Below are positions 1-15,984 of a stretch of DNA of 64,000 bases, piece by piece. The position numbers and the translations under genes were made by a program. Origin of the DNA: Mycobacterium noviomagense (GTDB taxonomy: Bacteria; Actinomycetota; Actinomycetes; Mycobacteriales; Mycobacteriaceae); NCBI RefSeq assembly GCF_010731635.1, contig NZ_AP022583.1, forward strand, positions 2,666,001 through 2,730,000, read 5' to 3'. Below the pieces are notes generated by a model. That model was not told where the DNA came from. It searched no databases and saw only the letters and a list, made by a program, of their open reading frames with translations. How positions within the stretch are numbered: the first letter of the stretch is position 1; each line of letters begins with the position of its first letter.

Positions 1-1
1 G

Positions 2-283
2 GCGGTGGAGGTCAGCGACGAGGAGGTCGCCGACTATCACGCCCGCAACCCGATGCGATTCGCTGTAGCACCACGCGACGGTGACGGCTGGCGCACATCG
101 GCCTTGGTTGCCCCGCCTTTGGCGCAGGTTCGGCCCGCGATCACCGAACACCTGCGCGGCGCCGCGCGGCGCCGCGCCTTCCGGGTGTGGCTCGACGAGC
201 GCCGAGCCGCGCTCGTTCAGCTGGCTCCGGGCTACGAGCACCCCGGCGACCCGCGCCAACCCGACAACACCCACCGGCACTGA
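2..283 (+). CDS. 3' end of an unidentified gene (possible parvulin-like C-terminus)
   Basis: The frame is already open at the window edge and runs about 93 codons to a TGA, so this is the C-terminal part of a longer protein. The visible start resembles the 'sDEEVADYHARNP.rF' segment of SurA/PrsA-type peptidyl-prolyl isomerases. It is followed by a helix rich in Arg and Ala and a polar tail ending EHPGDPRQPDNTHRH. In M. tuberculosis the gene before the ROK kinase is annotated fabD2, but nothing here shows an acyltransferase motif. The stop lies 4 bp before the next start, so the two genes are probably co-transcribed. The coding call is good; the function is only a weak resemblance. Confidence 0.55.
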   Translation, partial: AVEVSDEEVADYHARNPMRFAVAPRDGDGWRTSALVAPPLAQVRPAITEHLRGAARRRAFRVWLDERRAALVQLAPGYEHPGDPRQPDNTHRH

Positions 284-287
284 TCAC

Positions 288-1193
288 ATGCTCACTCTCG
301 CCCTCGATATCGGCGGCACCACTATCGCCGCCGGACTCGTCGACCCCGTCGGTGCCCTAGTACATTCGGCCATCGTTGCGACACCGAATTCGCCACGCGC
401 AGAAGATATTTGGACTCCGGTGGCGAAGCTGATCACCGACGCGATGACCGTGGCCGACGGTGCTGTGCGCGCGGTCGGCATAGCGTCGGCCGGCCCGATC
501 GACGTCCCCAGCGGCACCGTCAGCCCGATCAACATCACCTGCTGGCGCGGCTTCCCGTTGCGCGATCGGGTCGCGGCCGTCGTACCCGACGTGCCCGTGC
601 GCCTGGCCGGTGACGGACTGTGCATGGTCCTCGCTGAGCACTGCCACGGCGCCGGGCGCGGCGCACGTTTCCTCCTCGGCATCGTGGTTTCCACCGGTGT
701 GGGCGGCGGATTGGTGCTCGACGGTAGCGGCTACCCCGGCCGCACCGGCAACGCCGGACACGTCGGCCACGTCGTCGTGGACCCGGACGGTCAGCCCTGT
801 TCCTGCGGGGGCCGCGGCTGCGTCGAGACTCTGGCAGCCGGCCCGGCCCTGGTCCGATGGGCGCGGGCCAACGGCTGGCGTGGCTCACCGGACGCAGGCG
901 CCAAACACCTCGCGGACGCCGCTTCCGCGGGCGATCCGGTGGCCCGGCAGGCATTCGGTCGCGGCGCTAAGGCGCTGGCGGCGATGATCGCCTCGGTCGC
1001 GGCGGTGTGCGACCTCGACCGGGTCGTCATCGGCGGGGGAGTGGCTAATGCGGGCCAGCTGCTGTTCGACCCGCTGCGCGCGGCGCTGGCCGAACACGCC
1101 GGCTTGGACTACCTCACCGGGCTGCGCGTAGTGCCCGCAGAGCTAGGCGCCGACGCCGGTCTGATCGGTGCGGCCATACTCGCCGGGCTCTGA
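288..1193 (+). CDS. ROK-family sugar kinase
   Basis: A 301-aa protein of the ROK (repressor, ORF, kinase) family, expected to phosphorylate a hexose or N-acetylhexosamine with ATP in the cytosol. The N-terminal phosphate-binding motif LDIGGTTIAAG begins at residue 6. A second glycine-rich motif, VSTGVGGGLVLDG, lies mid-protein. The ROK zinc/signature motif CSCGGRGCVE gives Cys171, Cys173 and Cys178. There is no DNA-binding N-terminal domain, so this is a kinase rather than a ROK repressor. The frame is open further upstream, but the ATG at 288 starts directly at the conserved first strand and follows the previous stop by 4 bp. Length and position before rplJ match Rv0650. The substrate cannot be told. 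Confidence 0.9.
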   Translation: MLTLALDIGGTTIAAGLVDPVGALVHSAIVATPNSPRAEDIWTPVAKLITDAMTVADGAVRAVGIASAGPIDVPSGTVSPINITCWRGFPLRDRVAAVVPDVPVRLAGDGLCMVLAEHCHGAGRGARFLLGIVVSTGVGGGLVLDGSGYPGRTGNAGHVGHVVVDPDGQPCSCGGRGCVETLAAGPALVRWARANGWRGSPDAGAKHLADAASAGDPVARQAFGRGAKALAAMIASVAAVCDLDRVVIGGGVANAGQLLFDPLRAALAEHAGLDYLTGLRVVPAELGADAGLIGAAILAGL

Positions 1194-1208
1194 GCGGGGA
1201 TCGCCGTT

Positions 1209-1237
1209 TTGGCTGATGGCGGCGACCACGCTATTGT
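1209..1237 (+). promoter_or_regulatory. candidate promoter of rplJ-rplL
   Basis: TTGGCT at 1209-1214 and TATTGT at 1232-1237, separated by 17 bp, form a sigma-A-like promoter. It would give a leader of about 205 nt before rplJ. The same TATTGT -10 occurs in the candidate rpoB and rpsL promoters. Inferred from sequence only. Confidence 0.45.
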
Positions 1238-1330
1238 GGTGGCCGATCCACCGAAGACCGTCGGTCACCGAGGAATCGGTTGAAAGCCCGGGATATCCCG
1301 GCGGCCCACGCAGGAGGACGAGGCCACCAG

Positions 1331-1380
1331 GTCGGCGCACGCCGACCATTCGCGCCCCGACCGCATCCTGCGTCGGGGCG
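1331..1380 (+). promoter_or_regulatory. L10 leader: two tandem hairpins
   Basis: Two perfect hairpins sit in the rplJ leader. GTCGGC/GCCGAC (1331-1336, 1341-1346) has a 4-nt loop. A 9-bp stem, CGCCCCGAC/GTCGGGGCG (1353-1361, 1372-1380), has a 10-nt loop and is followed by TTCGTCATTT. L10 leaders in other bacteria bind L10(L12)4 and control rplJL. A comparable autoregulatory or attenuation role here is inference. Confidence 0.4.
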
Positions 1381-1448
1381 TTCGTCATTTCCGGGGCCGT
1401 CCGGTCAAAGCCGTGGACCTGCAAGGACTTTCACCTCAGGAGGTATGC

Positions 1449-2024
1449 ATGGGCAGGGCTGAGAAGGCCACCGCCGTTGCAGACATCGCCGAGCAGTTCA
1501 AGGCCTCGACGGCGACTCTGATCACCGAATACCGCGGCCTCACGGTGGCCAACCTGGCCGAGCTGCGCCGCTCACTGGGCAGCTCGGCCACCTACTCGGT
1601 CGCCAAGAACACGCTAGTCAAGCGCGCTGCCACGGAGGCTGGCATCGAGGGCTTGGACGAGTTGTTTGTCGGCCCGACTGCCATCGCCTTCGTCAGCGGT
1701 GAGCCGGTCGATGCGGCCAAAGCCATCAAGACCTTCGCCAAAGAGCACAAGGCGCTGGTCATCAAGGGCGGCTACATGGACGGGCACCCGTTGACCGTCG
1801 CCGAGGTGGAGCGCATCGCCGACCTCGAGTCGCGTGAGGTGCTGCTCGCCAAGCTCGCGGGCGCGATGAAGGGCAACCTGGCCAAGGCGGCCGGACTGTT
1901 CAACGCGCCGGCATCGCAAGTGGCCCGGCTTGCCGCCGCACTGCAGGAAAAGAAAGAGGCCGCACCCGCACCTGCGCCCGCGGAAACTCCCGCCGCCGAA
2001 GCCCCGGCAGAGAGCCCGGAATAA
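1449..2024 (+). CDS. rplJ: 50S ribosomal protein L10
   Basis: A 191-aa protein that anchors the L7/L12 stalk on the large subunit. The sequence [20 protein letters not shown], the [17 protein letters not shown] segment and the conserved [20 protein letters not shown] helix identify it. The frame is open for 12 more codons upstream, but the ATG at 1449 is preceded by AGGAGGT at 1438-1444 and matches the conserved mycobacterial N-terminus. The C-terminus is an Ala/Pro/Glu-rich tail ([18 protein letters not shown]) where the end of L10 binds L12 dimers. rplL follows 47 bp later, as in all mycobacteria. Confidence 0.97.
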   Translation: MGRAEKATAVADIAEQFKASTATLITEYRGLTVANLAELRRSLGSSATYSVAKNTLVKRAATEAGIEGLDELFVGPTAIAFVSGEPVDAAKAIKTFAKEHKALVIKGGYMDGHPLTVAEVERIADLESREVLLAKLAGAMKGNLAKAAGLFNAPASQVARLAAALQEKKEAAPAPAPAETPAAEAPAESPE

Positions 2025-2071
2025 CCCCAAGACCCCCAGACCGCAATAAGAGATAAGGAAGGACCCCCACC

Positions 2072-2464
2072 ATGGCAAAGCTGTCCACTGACGAACTGCT
2101 CGACGCGTTCAAGGAAATGACGCTGTTGGAGCTCTCCGACTTCGTCAAGAAGTTCGAGGAGACCTTCGAGGTCACCGCGGCCGCCCCGGTTGCCGCCGTG
2201 GCCGCCGCTCCCGGCGCCGCAGCGGCTGCCGAGGAAGCCGGCGAAGAGCAATCCGAGTTCGACGTCATCTTGGAGTCGGCTGGCGACAAGAAGATCGGCG
2301 TGATCAAGGTGGTCCGCGAGATCGTCTCGGGCCTGGGCCTCAAGGAGGCCAAGGACCTCGTCGACAGCGCGCCCAAGCCGCTGCTGGAGAAGGTGGCCAA
2401 GGAGGCCGCCGACGAGGCCAAGAGCAAGCTCGAGGCCGCCGGCGCCACCGTCACCGTCAAGTAA
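2072..2464 (+). CDS. rplL: 50S ribosomal protein L7/L12
   Basis: A 130-aa stalk protein that recruits and stimulates translational GTPases. It has the N-terminal dimerisation helices ([20 protein letters not shown]), an Ala-rich hinge at about residues 37-58, and the C-terminal factor-binding domain with [20 protein letters not shown]. The ribosome site AAGGAAGG lies just upstream. The last 8 bp overlap the end of the convergent TetR gene, so no separate terminator lies between them. Confidence 0.98.
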   Translation: MAKLSTDELLDAFKEMTLLELSDFVKKFEETFEVTAAAPVAAVAAAPGAAAAAEEAGEEQSEFDVILESAGDKKIGVIKVVREIVSGLGLKEAKDLVDSAPKPLLEKVAKEAADEAKSKLEAAGATVTVK

Positions 2465-3167
2465 GTCGACCCGAACGGCGGGCGGCGACCTGAATCGCCG
2501 CCCGCTGCGACTGCTGCACCTGCTCTGGTGAATCACCCAGGGCGACAAGCAGATTGGACGCTCCAGCGGCCAGCACCGGGCCCACTGCTGCACCGTCGGC
2601 CCCGTAGTGGCCGGCCAACTCCAGCATCACGAACCCGTGAATCAGCGCCCAGACCTGGGCGGCCACACTCACCACCGCGGCGTCGTCGTCAGGCGACCCC
2701 GCGGTAATCCGGCCAACCTGCATCGACCGGTGCACAGCCCGCACCAAGTGCGCAAAACTCGGGTAGTGGTCGCTGATCTCGGCCACGCTCAGCGCAAGCA
2801 AATCGCGTGCCGGTGCGTTGATGCCATGCGCGCTGGTGCTGCCGAACATCAGCCGATACATATGCGGACGCTCGATTGCGTACCGCCGATAGGCGATGCC
2901 GATGGCCACCAGGTCGGCGACCGGGTCCGGCGTTTCCGGCACCGCCAGCGCGGCGTCGAACTGACGTAACCCCTCCTCGGCGACGGCGGCGATCAACCCA
3001 CGCATCCCGCCGAAGTGCGTGTACACCGCCATCGTCGAGGTGCCCGCGGCGCTGGCCACCTTGCGTGTCTGCAGCGCATCCGGGCCGTGTTCGTCAAGCA
3101 ATCCGACAGCGGCATGCAGCAGCTTGTCGCGCACGCTGGGCTCACTCGCCGAACTCATCGTTGACAT
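2457..3167 (-). CDS. TetR-family transcriptional regulator
   Basis: A 236-aa TetR regulator. The N-terminal helix-turn-helix lies at about residues 15-60, with recognition helix region [18 protein letters not shown]. The rest is the helical ligand domain. ATG codons at 3167 and 3158 are both possible starts. It is divergent from the carotenoid oxygenase, with only about 55 bp between them holding a palindrome. It probably represses that gene and itself. Position and sequence match Rv0653c. The ligand is unknown. Confidence 0.9.
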   Translation of the reverse strand: MSTMSSASEPSVRDKLLHAAVGLLDEHGPDALQTRKVASAAGTSTMAVYTHFGGMRGLIAAVAEEGLRQFDAALAVPETPDPVADLVAIGIAYRRYAIERPHMYRLMFGSTSAHGINAPARDLLALSVAEISDHYPSFAHLVRAVHRSMQVGRITAGSPDDDAAVVSVAAQVWALIHGFVMLELAGHYGADGAAVGPVLAAGASNLLVALGDSPEQVQQSQRAAIQVAARRSGRLT

Positions 3168-3192
3168 CCTTACACAGACGGTCTACGGTGCA

Positions 3193-3217
3193 ATAACATC
3201 GTTATACCACCGTTATA
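3193..3217. promoter_or_regulatory. candidate TetR operator in the divergent promoter
   Basis: ATAAC-ATC-GTTAT (3193-3205) is a perfect palindrome. The heptamer CGTTATA appears at 3200-3206 and again at 3211-3217, just before the oxygenase ribosome site. AT-rich symmetry in this GC-rich intergenic gap fits an operator for the adjacent TetR protein. No binding data. Confidence 0.4.
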
Positions 3218-3226
3218 GGAGTGCCT

Positions 3227-4759
3227 GTGACCGCTACGTCTGCTTCGCCGATCCGTCAGAGCGCTGCGCCCGACAACCCGTACCTGCAGGGCTTCTTGGC
3301 GCCCGTCCACACCGAAGTGACCGCCACCGACTTACCGGTCACCGGCCAGATTCCCGACTACCTGGACGGGCGCTACCTGCGCAATGGTCCGAATCCGGTC
3401 GCCGAGGTCGACCCGGCGACCTACCACTGGTTCAGCGGAGACGGCATGGTTCACGGCGTGGCGCTGCGCGACGGCAAGGCCGCCTGGTACCGCAACCGCT
3501 GGATCCGAAGCCCGCGCGTGGCCAAGGTCCTCGGCGAGCCTGCGCCCACTCGGCTTAGCCCGCGCGCCGGAATGCTGTCCCTCGGCGCCAATACGAGCGT
3601 GCTCGCCCACGCCGGCCGCACGCTGGCGCTCGTGGAAGGCGGCGCCGCCAACTACGAGCTCACCGAAGACCTCGACACCGTCGGCACGTGCGACTTCGAC
3701 GGCACCCTGACCGGCGGTTACACCGCTCACCCGCACCGCGATCCGCAAACCGGGGAGCTGCACGCGGTTTCCTATTCTTTCGCGCGCGGCAACACCGTCC
3801 AGTATTCGGTGATCGACACGAACGGACGGGCACGCCGCACGGTCGACATCGAAGTGGGTGGGTCGCCGGCGATCCACGACTTTTCGCTGACCGACAAATA
3901 CGTCGTCATCTACGACCTGCCGGTGACGTTCGATCCGGTGCAGGCGCTACCGGCGAACGTTCCGCGCTGGCTTGGCTTACCTGCCCGGCTGGTGCTGCAG
4001 TCGCTGATCGGGCGCGTCCAGATGCCGAGCCCGATTTTGGCCAGGATCAACCGCGACCCGAAGGGTGGCAACCGCTACCCGTATGCGTGGAACCCGAAGT
4101 ACCAGGCCCGAATTGGCGTCATGCCACGAGAGGGCAGCAACGCCGACATCCGGTGGTTCGACATCGAACCGTGCTACGTCTTTCACCCGGTCAATGCGTA
4201 CTCGGAAACCCGCCAAGGCGCCGAAGTCCTCGTCCTCGACGTGGTGCGCTACGACCGGATGTTCGAGCGTGACCGGCGCGGACCCGGAGACAGCCGGCCG
4301 ACCTTGGATCGCTGGACCGTCAACCTGGCAACCGGGTCGGTGACAGCGGAACGATGGGACGACCGCTCGCAAGAGTTCCCTCGAATCAACGAGATTCTGA
4401 CCGGCCGTCGGCACCGCTTCGGCTACACCGTGGGCCTGGACGACGGATACTTGGTTGGTGGCGCGTCGGCGATGCGCACCTCGCTGTACAAGCACGACTA
4501 CCAGACCGGGTCCGCGACCGTCGCTCCTCTTGACCCGGATCTGATGATCGGGGAGATGTGCTTCGTGCCAGCACCGACTGGCGGTGCGCAAGGCGACGCT
4601 GAAGACAACGGCATCTTGATGGGCTACGGCCACCACCGCGGCAGCGACGAGGGGCAACTGCTGATCCTCGACGCCCAGACATGTGAATCGGTTGCCACCG
4701 TGCATCTGCCGCAGCGCGTACCGATGGGATTTCACGGCAATTGGGCGCCGAATAGGTGA
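3227..4759 (+). CDS. carotenoid cleavage oxygenase
   Basis: A 510-aa iron(II) dioxygenase of the carotenoid/apocarotenoid cleavage family (RPE65/CCD fold), orthologous to Rv0654. The four iron-ligand histidines of the family can be placed: His168 (TAHPHRD), His217 (IHDFS), His320 (FHPVNA) and His503 (GFHGNW). YLRNGPNP and DGMVHG near the N-terminus are typical. GTG codons at 3221 and 3227 are both in frame. The AGGA at 3216-3219 is well spaced only for 3227, which I chose. No signal peptide is seen, so it should be cytosolic or membrane-associated. It is probably controlled by the divergent TetR regulator. The natural substrate is not visible from sequence. Confidence 0.93.
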   Translation: MTATSASPIRQSAAPDNPYLQGFLAPVHTEVTATDLPVTGQIPDYLDGRYLRNGPNPVAEVDPATYHWFSGDGMVHGVALRDGKAAWYRNRWIRSPRVAKVLGEPAPTRLSPRAGMLSLGANTSVLAHAGRTLALVEGGAANYELTEDLDTVGTCDFDGTLTGGYTAHPHRDPQTGELHAVSYSFARGNTVQYSVIDTNGRARRTVDIEVGGSPAIHDFSLTDKYVVIYDLPVTFDPVQALPANVPRWLGLPARLVLQSLIGRVQMPSPILARINRDPKGGNRYPYAWNPKYQARIGVMPREGSNADIRWFDIEPCYVFHPVNAYSETRQGAEVLVLDVVRYDRMFERDRRGPGDSRPTLDRWTVNLATGSVTAERWDDRSQEFPRINEILTGRRHRFGYTVGLDDGYLVGGASAMRTSLYKHDYQTGSATVAPLDPDLMIGEMCFVPAPTGGAQGDAEDNGILMGYGHHRGSDEGQLLILDAQTCESVATVHLPQRVPMGFHGNWAPNR

Positions 4760-4872
4760 TGCGTGGGAAGCTTGTGGCGGCCTAAGGCAATGCTTAGCCG
4801 GGTGCGCTACAGTGACTCATACCACAGGCCACGGCTAGGTGGCGGGGAGCGACGTCGGAGGAAGGGTTTCCC

Positions 4873-5952
4873 ATGGGTACCGCTATTGAAGTCGAGGGAG
4901 TAACCAAGTCCTTCGGACCCGCGAGAGTCTTCGAAGACGTCACCATGGAGGTCCCCCCCGGTGAGGTCAGTGTGCTGCTGGGCCCATCCGGTACCGGTAA
5001 ATCGGTGTTCCTGAAGTGTCTGATCGGTTTGCTCAAGCCGGAGCGCGGCTCGATCGTCGTCGACGGCACCGACATCACGGAGTGCTCGGCCAAGGAGCTC
5101 TACGAGATCCGCCGGCTGTTCGGCGTCATGTTCCAGGACGGGGCGTTGTTCGGGTCGATGAACCTCTACGACAACGTCGCATTCCCGCTCCGCGAGCACA
5201 CCAAGAAAAAGGAAAGCGAAATCCGTGACATCGTCATGGAGAAGCTGGCCATGGTCGGTATGGCCGGTGACGAGAAGAAGTTCCCGGGTGAGATTTCCGG
5301 TGGTATGCGCAAGCGCGCCAGCCTGGCCCGCTCGCTCGTGCTGGACCCGGAAATCATCCTCTGCGACGAGCCGGACTCCGGTTTGGACCCCGTCCGCACC
5401 GCCTACTTGAGCCAGTTGCTGATCGACATCAACGCCCAGATCGACGCCACGATCTTCATCGTGACCCACAACATCAACATCGCCCGCACCGTCCCGGACA
5501 ACATGGGCATGCTGTTCCGCCGCAAGCTGGTGATGTTCGGTCCTCGGGAAGTGTTGTTGACCAGCGACGAGCCGGTCGTGCGCCAGTTCCTCAACGGCCG
5601 CCGCATCGGCCCGATCGGGATGTCCGAGGAAAAGGACGAGGCCACCATGGCCGAGGAGCAGGCCCACATCGAAGCCGGCCACCACGGCGGTGGTGTCGAG
5701 GAGCTTGAGGGTGTGCCGCCGCAGATCACCGCGACGCCGGGCATGCCGGAGCGCAAGGCGGTCAAGCGCCGCCAGGAGCGCGTCCGGCGCAACCTGCACC
5801 TGCTGCCCAAGGATGCCCAAGAAGCGATCCTGGAATCGTTCCGCAACGAGGGCGTCGAAGACGTGGGCTCGCGGCAGGACTACGACCGTGACAGCGGCCG
5901 CCATCGCGGCGACGAGGAAGAGACCGCGACGATGCCCGCGCAGCGGCAGTAA
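4873..5952 (+). CDS. mkl: Mce-transport ATPase (MceG/Mkl)
   Basis: A 359-aa ABC ATPase that powers the Mce lipid importers in the inner membrane. Its partner permeases (YrbE) and Mce proteins are encoded elsewhere. Walker A GPSGTGKS is at about residue 37, the signature SGGMRKRASLARSL at about 142, Walker B IILCDEPDSGLD at about 163, and the switch histidine is in VTHNINIAR. MlaF-like features (GVMFQDGALFGSMNLYDNV) separate it from other importers. The C-terminal 110 residues are a mycobacterial extension rich in Glu, Arg and His. Length equals Rv0655. The 402 bp that follow hold only the rpoB promoter region. Confidence 0.95.
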   Translation: MGTAIEVEGVTKSFGPARVFEDVTMEVPPGEVSVLLGPSGTGKSVFLKCLIGLLKPERGSIVVDGTDITECSAKELYEIRRLFGVMFQDGALFGSMNLYDNVAFPLREHTKKKESEIRDIVMEKLAMVGMAGDEKKFPGEISGGMRKRASLARSLVLDPEIILCDEPDSGLDPVRTAYLSQLLIDINAQIDATIFIVTHNINIARTVPDNMGMLFRRKLVMFGPREVLLTSDEPVVRQFLNGRRIGPIGMSEEKDEATMAEEQAHIEAGHHGGGVEELEGVPPQITATPGMPERKAVKRRQERVRRNLHLLPKDAQEAILESFRNEGVEDVGSRQDYDRDSGRHRGDEEETATMPAQRQ

Positions 5953-6021
5953 CCGACAGCCAGCCGTCCGCCCGGAAGGAAAGTCCTCAATAAACTCCAC
6001 GACAACTAGGCGCGTCACCTC

Positions 6022-6155
6022 TTGACGGACGGGCGCAAACGGGTCAGTCTGTTGGGCAGCATGCGTGCACGATTGGTCGAGACGCCAGCCAGCGCCCGAT
6101 ACGCGGATACCGCTCGTGCACGGTAGTTGAGGAATGCGCAGTCCTGCGCTATTGT
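6022..6155 (+). promoter_or_regulatory. rpoB promoter region
   Basis: The 402-bp gap between mkl and rpoB (5953-6354) has no convincing gene. The best promoter is TTGAGG (6127-6132), 17 bp, TATTGT (6150-6155), giving a leader near 190 nt. A second weaker candidate is TTGACG (6022-6027), 17 bp, CAGTCT (6045-6050). Two promoters would suit rpoBC, but only the sequence match supports them. Confidence 0.45.
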
Positions 6156-6219
6156 TGGACGTTGCGCTGGCTGCATCCTGCCCATCTCACCGCTACCTGA
6201 CACCGTGGTCTTAGCCTGA

Positions 6220-9861
<3,642 letters not shown>

Positions 9862-9881
9862 TCTTTCGATTTCGTCACTAA

Positions 9882-13856
<3,975 letters not shown>

Positions 13857-13964
13857 CGTTCCCTAGCGCGAGCAGCTGCCAGGGGGCTTCGCCCCGCGGT
13901 GGAAGATGAAAATTAGCACTGGCCGTTCGGCTGGGTGGGTGGTTGCTTCGCGGGCCGGTGCGGG

Positions 13965-14105
13965 TTGACGCTTTAGGGGTGTTTCGGTGACCCCGTTGCG
14001 TCTGTGTTGCCGGTGAGCACGGCGAGCAGCTTGGTGGCTGGAGGGCACCCCCTGGTGGTTGTGCGGGGGCGGTGGATTGTTGCCTGTGAGCACGTGAGTG
14101 AGACT
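13965..14105 (+). ncRNA. candidate bridge (guide) RNA of the IS110 element
   Basis: The non-coding left end contains four segments that fit a bridge RNA. TTGCGTCT (13996-14003) complements the target half AGACGCAA. GCGAGCAG (14022-14029) equals the other target half. CCCCCTGG (14048-14055) complements the element's own left end CCAGGGGG (13879-13886). GAGTGAG (14096-14102) equals the right end plus core (15511-15517). The first pair would form a target-binding loop and the second a donor-binding loop. Small hairpins (GGGGT/ACCCC, CAGC/GCTG) lie between them. Bridge RNAs are established for IS110 elements such as IS621. Boundaries and the call here are inference. Confidence 0.5.
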
Positions 14106-14177
14106 CCTGTTTTGTTTTCGCCCTCTCCGAAACACGCTCCACCACAAGATATCTGGACGGAAAGGGTGTGATCGGCC

Positions 14178-15466
14178 ATGGAGGTGATCCATCCGCGGTG
14201 CGCGGGCATTGATGTGTCGAAGAAAGACGCGAAGGTCTGCGTTCGGGTTCAGGGCCGAGGGCGGCGTGGCACGTCGACAACGGTCAGTACGTGGGGGTCG
14301 ACCACCGGCGAGATCCTGGCGTTACGCGAGCATCTGCTCGCTGAGCGGGTGTCCTGTGTGGTGATCGAATCCACCTCCGATTACTGGAAGCCGTTTTACT
14401 ACCTACTCGAAGGCCAGCTGAACGTGATGCTGGTCAATGCCAAGGCGGCGCGCAATGTGCCCGGGCGCAAGACCGATGTCTCGGATGCGGCGTGGCTGGC
14501 CGATCTGGGCGCCCACGGGCTGCTGCGCGCCTCGTTTGTGCCGCCGGAGCCGATTCGGGTGTTACGCGATCTGACCCGGGCTCGCACCACCATCACCCGG
14601 GCGCGCACCAAAGAGATTCAGCGGCTGGAGAAGCTGCTCGAAGACACCGGAATCAAACTCTCCGCGGTGGCCTCCAACATCGTCGGAGTCTCCGGGCGGG
14701 CAATGCTAGAAGCGCTGATCGCCGGCCAACGCGATTCGGTGGTCCTCGCTGATCTGGCCAAACAACGGATGCGTCAAAAAGATCCCAGCGCTCACCGAGG
14801 CGCTGCGCGGACGGTTCACCGAGCATCACGCCTTTATGGTGCGGTTGTATTTGGATCGCATCGATGCCCACACCGCCGATATCGCCCGCCTGGATGCACG
14901 CATCGAGGAGGCGATCGCTCCCTTTTCGACCCATCCGGGAGTTGCTGATGAGCATCCCGGGCTGGTCGCTGCTGGTGGCCGATGTGTTCATCGCCGAAAC
15001 CGGTGCGGACATGAGCGTATTTCCCACCGCCGCGCACCTGGCGTCGTGGGCCGGGGTGGTGCCGGGCTGCGACGAGTCAGCAGGCCGGGTCAAATCGGGC
15101 GCCACCCGCCCGGGCAACCGTCACCTTAAAGCCGCGCTCGGCGTGGCAGCCCTGTCGGCCGCTCGCACCAAAGACACCTACTACAGCATCCGCTACCGGC
15201 GCATCGCCGGCCGGCGCCGGGCCGCCCAATCGCGCAGAGACAAAACCGCCGGTATGTCGATCGCCGGCCAGATCGCCCTAGTCTCCATCGAACACAAGAT
15301 GCTCACCGACGCCTGGAACATGCTGACCAACGGCGCCTTCTACCGCGATCCCGGCCCCGACTACTACACCCGACACCAGCCCGGCAAAGCCAAGGCACGA
15401 GCCATCAAGCAATTGGAGAGCCTGGGATACAAAGTCACCCTCGAGCCACCCACCCAAGCCGCCTAA
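14178..15466 (+). pseudogene. IS110-family transposase, two frameshifts
   Basis: A serine/DEDD recombinase of the IS110 family. The N-terminal RuvC-like domain shows Asp12 (AGIDVSK), Glu64 (VVIESTSDYW), Asp100 and Asp103 (KTDVSDAAW). The C-terminal Transposase_20 domain has LMSIPGWS and the CDESAGRVKSGATRPGN segment expected to hold the catalytic serine. Against the other copy this one has one extra A near 14780 (A5 versus A4) and one extra T near 14934 (T4 versus T3). Removing both gives a 428-aa protein. Both changes are in homopolymers, so assembly error is a real alternative to decay. Confidence 0.85.
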
Positions 15467-15515
15467 CACCTAATGCCAGCGACTCATCAGCAAGGGGTCG
15501 CCTCATTTTCGAGTG

Positions 15516-15567
15516 AGACGCAAAGGCCCCCGCACGCACGGCGTGTCGGGGGCCTTTGCGTCTGCTC
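15516..15567 (+). terminator. hairpin terminator 1 (AGACGCAAA family), outer arm cut by IS110
   Basis: AGACGCAAAGGCCCCC (15516-15531) pairs perfectly with 15548-15563, followed by GCTC (15564-15567). The matching outer GAGC of the left arm is at 13870-13873, on the far side of the IS element. Rejoined, the arms are 20 bp and begin 13 bp after the rpoC stop, so this was probably the rpoBC terminator. Confidence 0.7.
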
Positions 15568-15974
15568 ACCACATCATCCCCAGCACTGACTTTCCACCAG
15601 CGAGCGCCGACGGCACCATTCGCCGCATGTTCGACGACGACATCTTCACCAGACGTCAGCTGCTCGACGTCATGAGCCGCAAACGCTTGGCCGAATTAGT
15701 CAAGATGGGCAAGCTCATTCGGGTGTGTCATGGCGTCTATACGTTCAGGGAGCCCGATGTGCTGCTGAAGTTGACGGCACTGGATCTGTTGGCTCGTCAG
15801 CCGATCGTCGCCTGTATGGGAACAGCGGCAGCGTTGTACGGCTTTGATATCGAGAGCACGTCGCGCGTTCACGTGCTTGATCCAGGCGTACGGATGCGAC
15901 CGTCGCCAAACGTGATGGTGCATCAGCGAATCGGCGCTCCGCTGCGGCGAGTCGAGGCTCGACTTGCCACAGGG

Positions 15975-15984
15975 CCGGCGTGGA
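15975..15984. repeat. target-site duplication, left
   Basis: CCGGCGTGGA here is repeated exactly at 17396-17405, bracketing the IS256-family element. IS256 elements usually duplicate 8-9 bp, so one or two of the ten bases may match by chance. Confidence 0.75.

Larger units (their letters stand above)
13876..15515 (+). mobile_element. IS110-family insertion sequence, left copy
   Basis: This 1640-bp element is an inverted copy of 17960-19597. Boundaries come from comparing both copies with their flanks. Each is bracketed by the dinucleotide AG (CT on the other strand) and splits the hairpin-arm sequence GAGC-AG-ACGCAAA. The left AG is 13874-13875 and the right AG is 15516-15517. There are no terminal inverted repeats and no longer target duplication, as usual for IS110. 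The element has a 302-bp non-coding left end, one transposase gene and a short right end of about 50 bp, which fits the IS110 rather than the IS1111 subgroup. Identity to the other copy is nearly complete. Confidence 0.88.

Noticed and set aside
6015..6203. 62-aa minus-strand ORF upstream of rpoB
   Set aside because: It has no ribosome site or known motif and lies over the rpoB promoter region.
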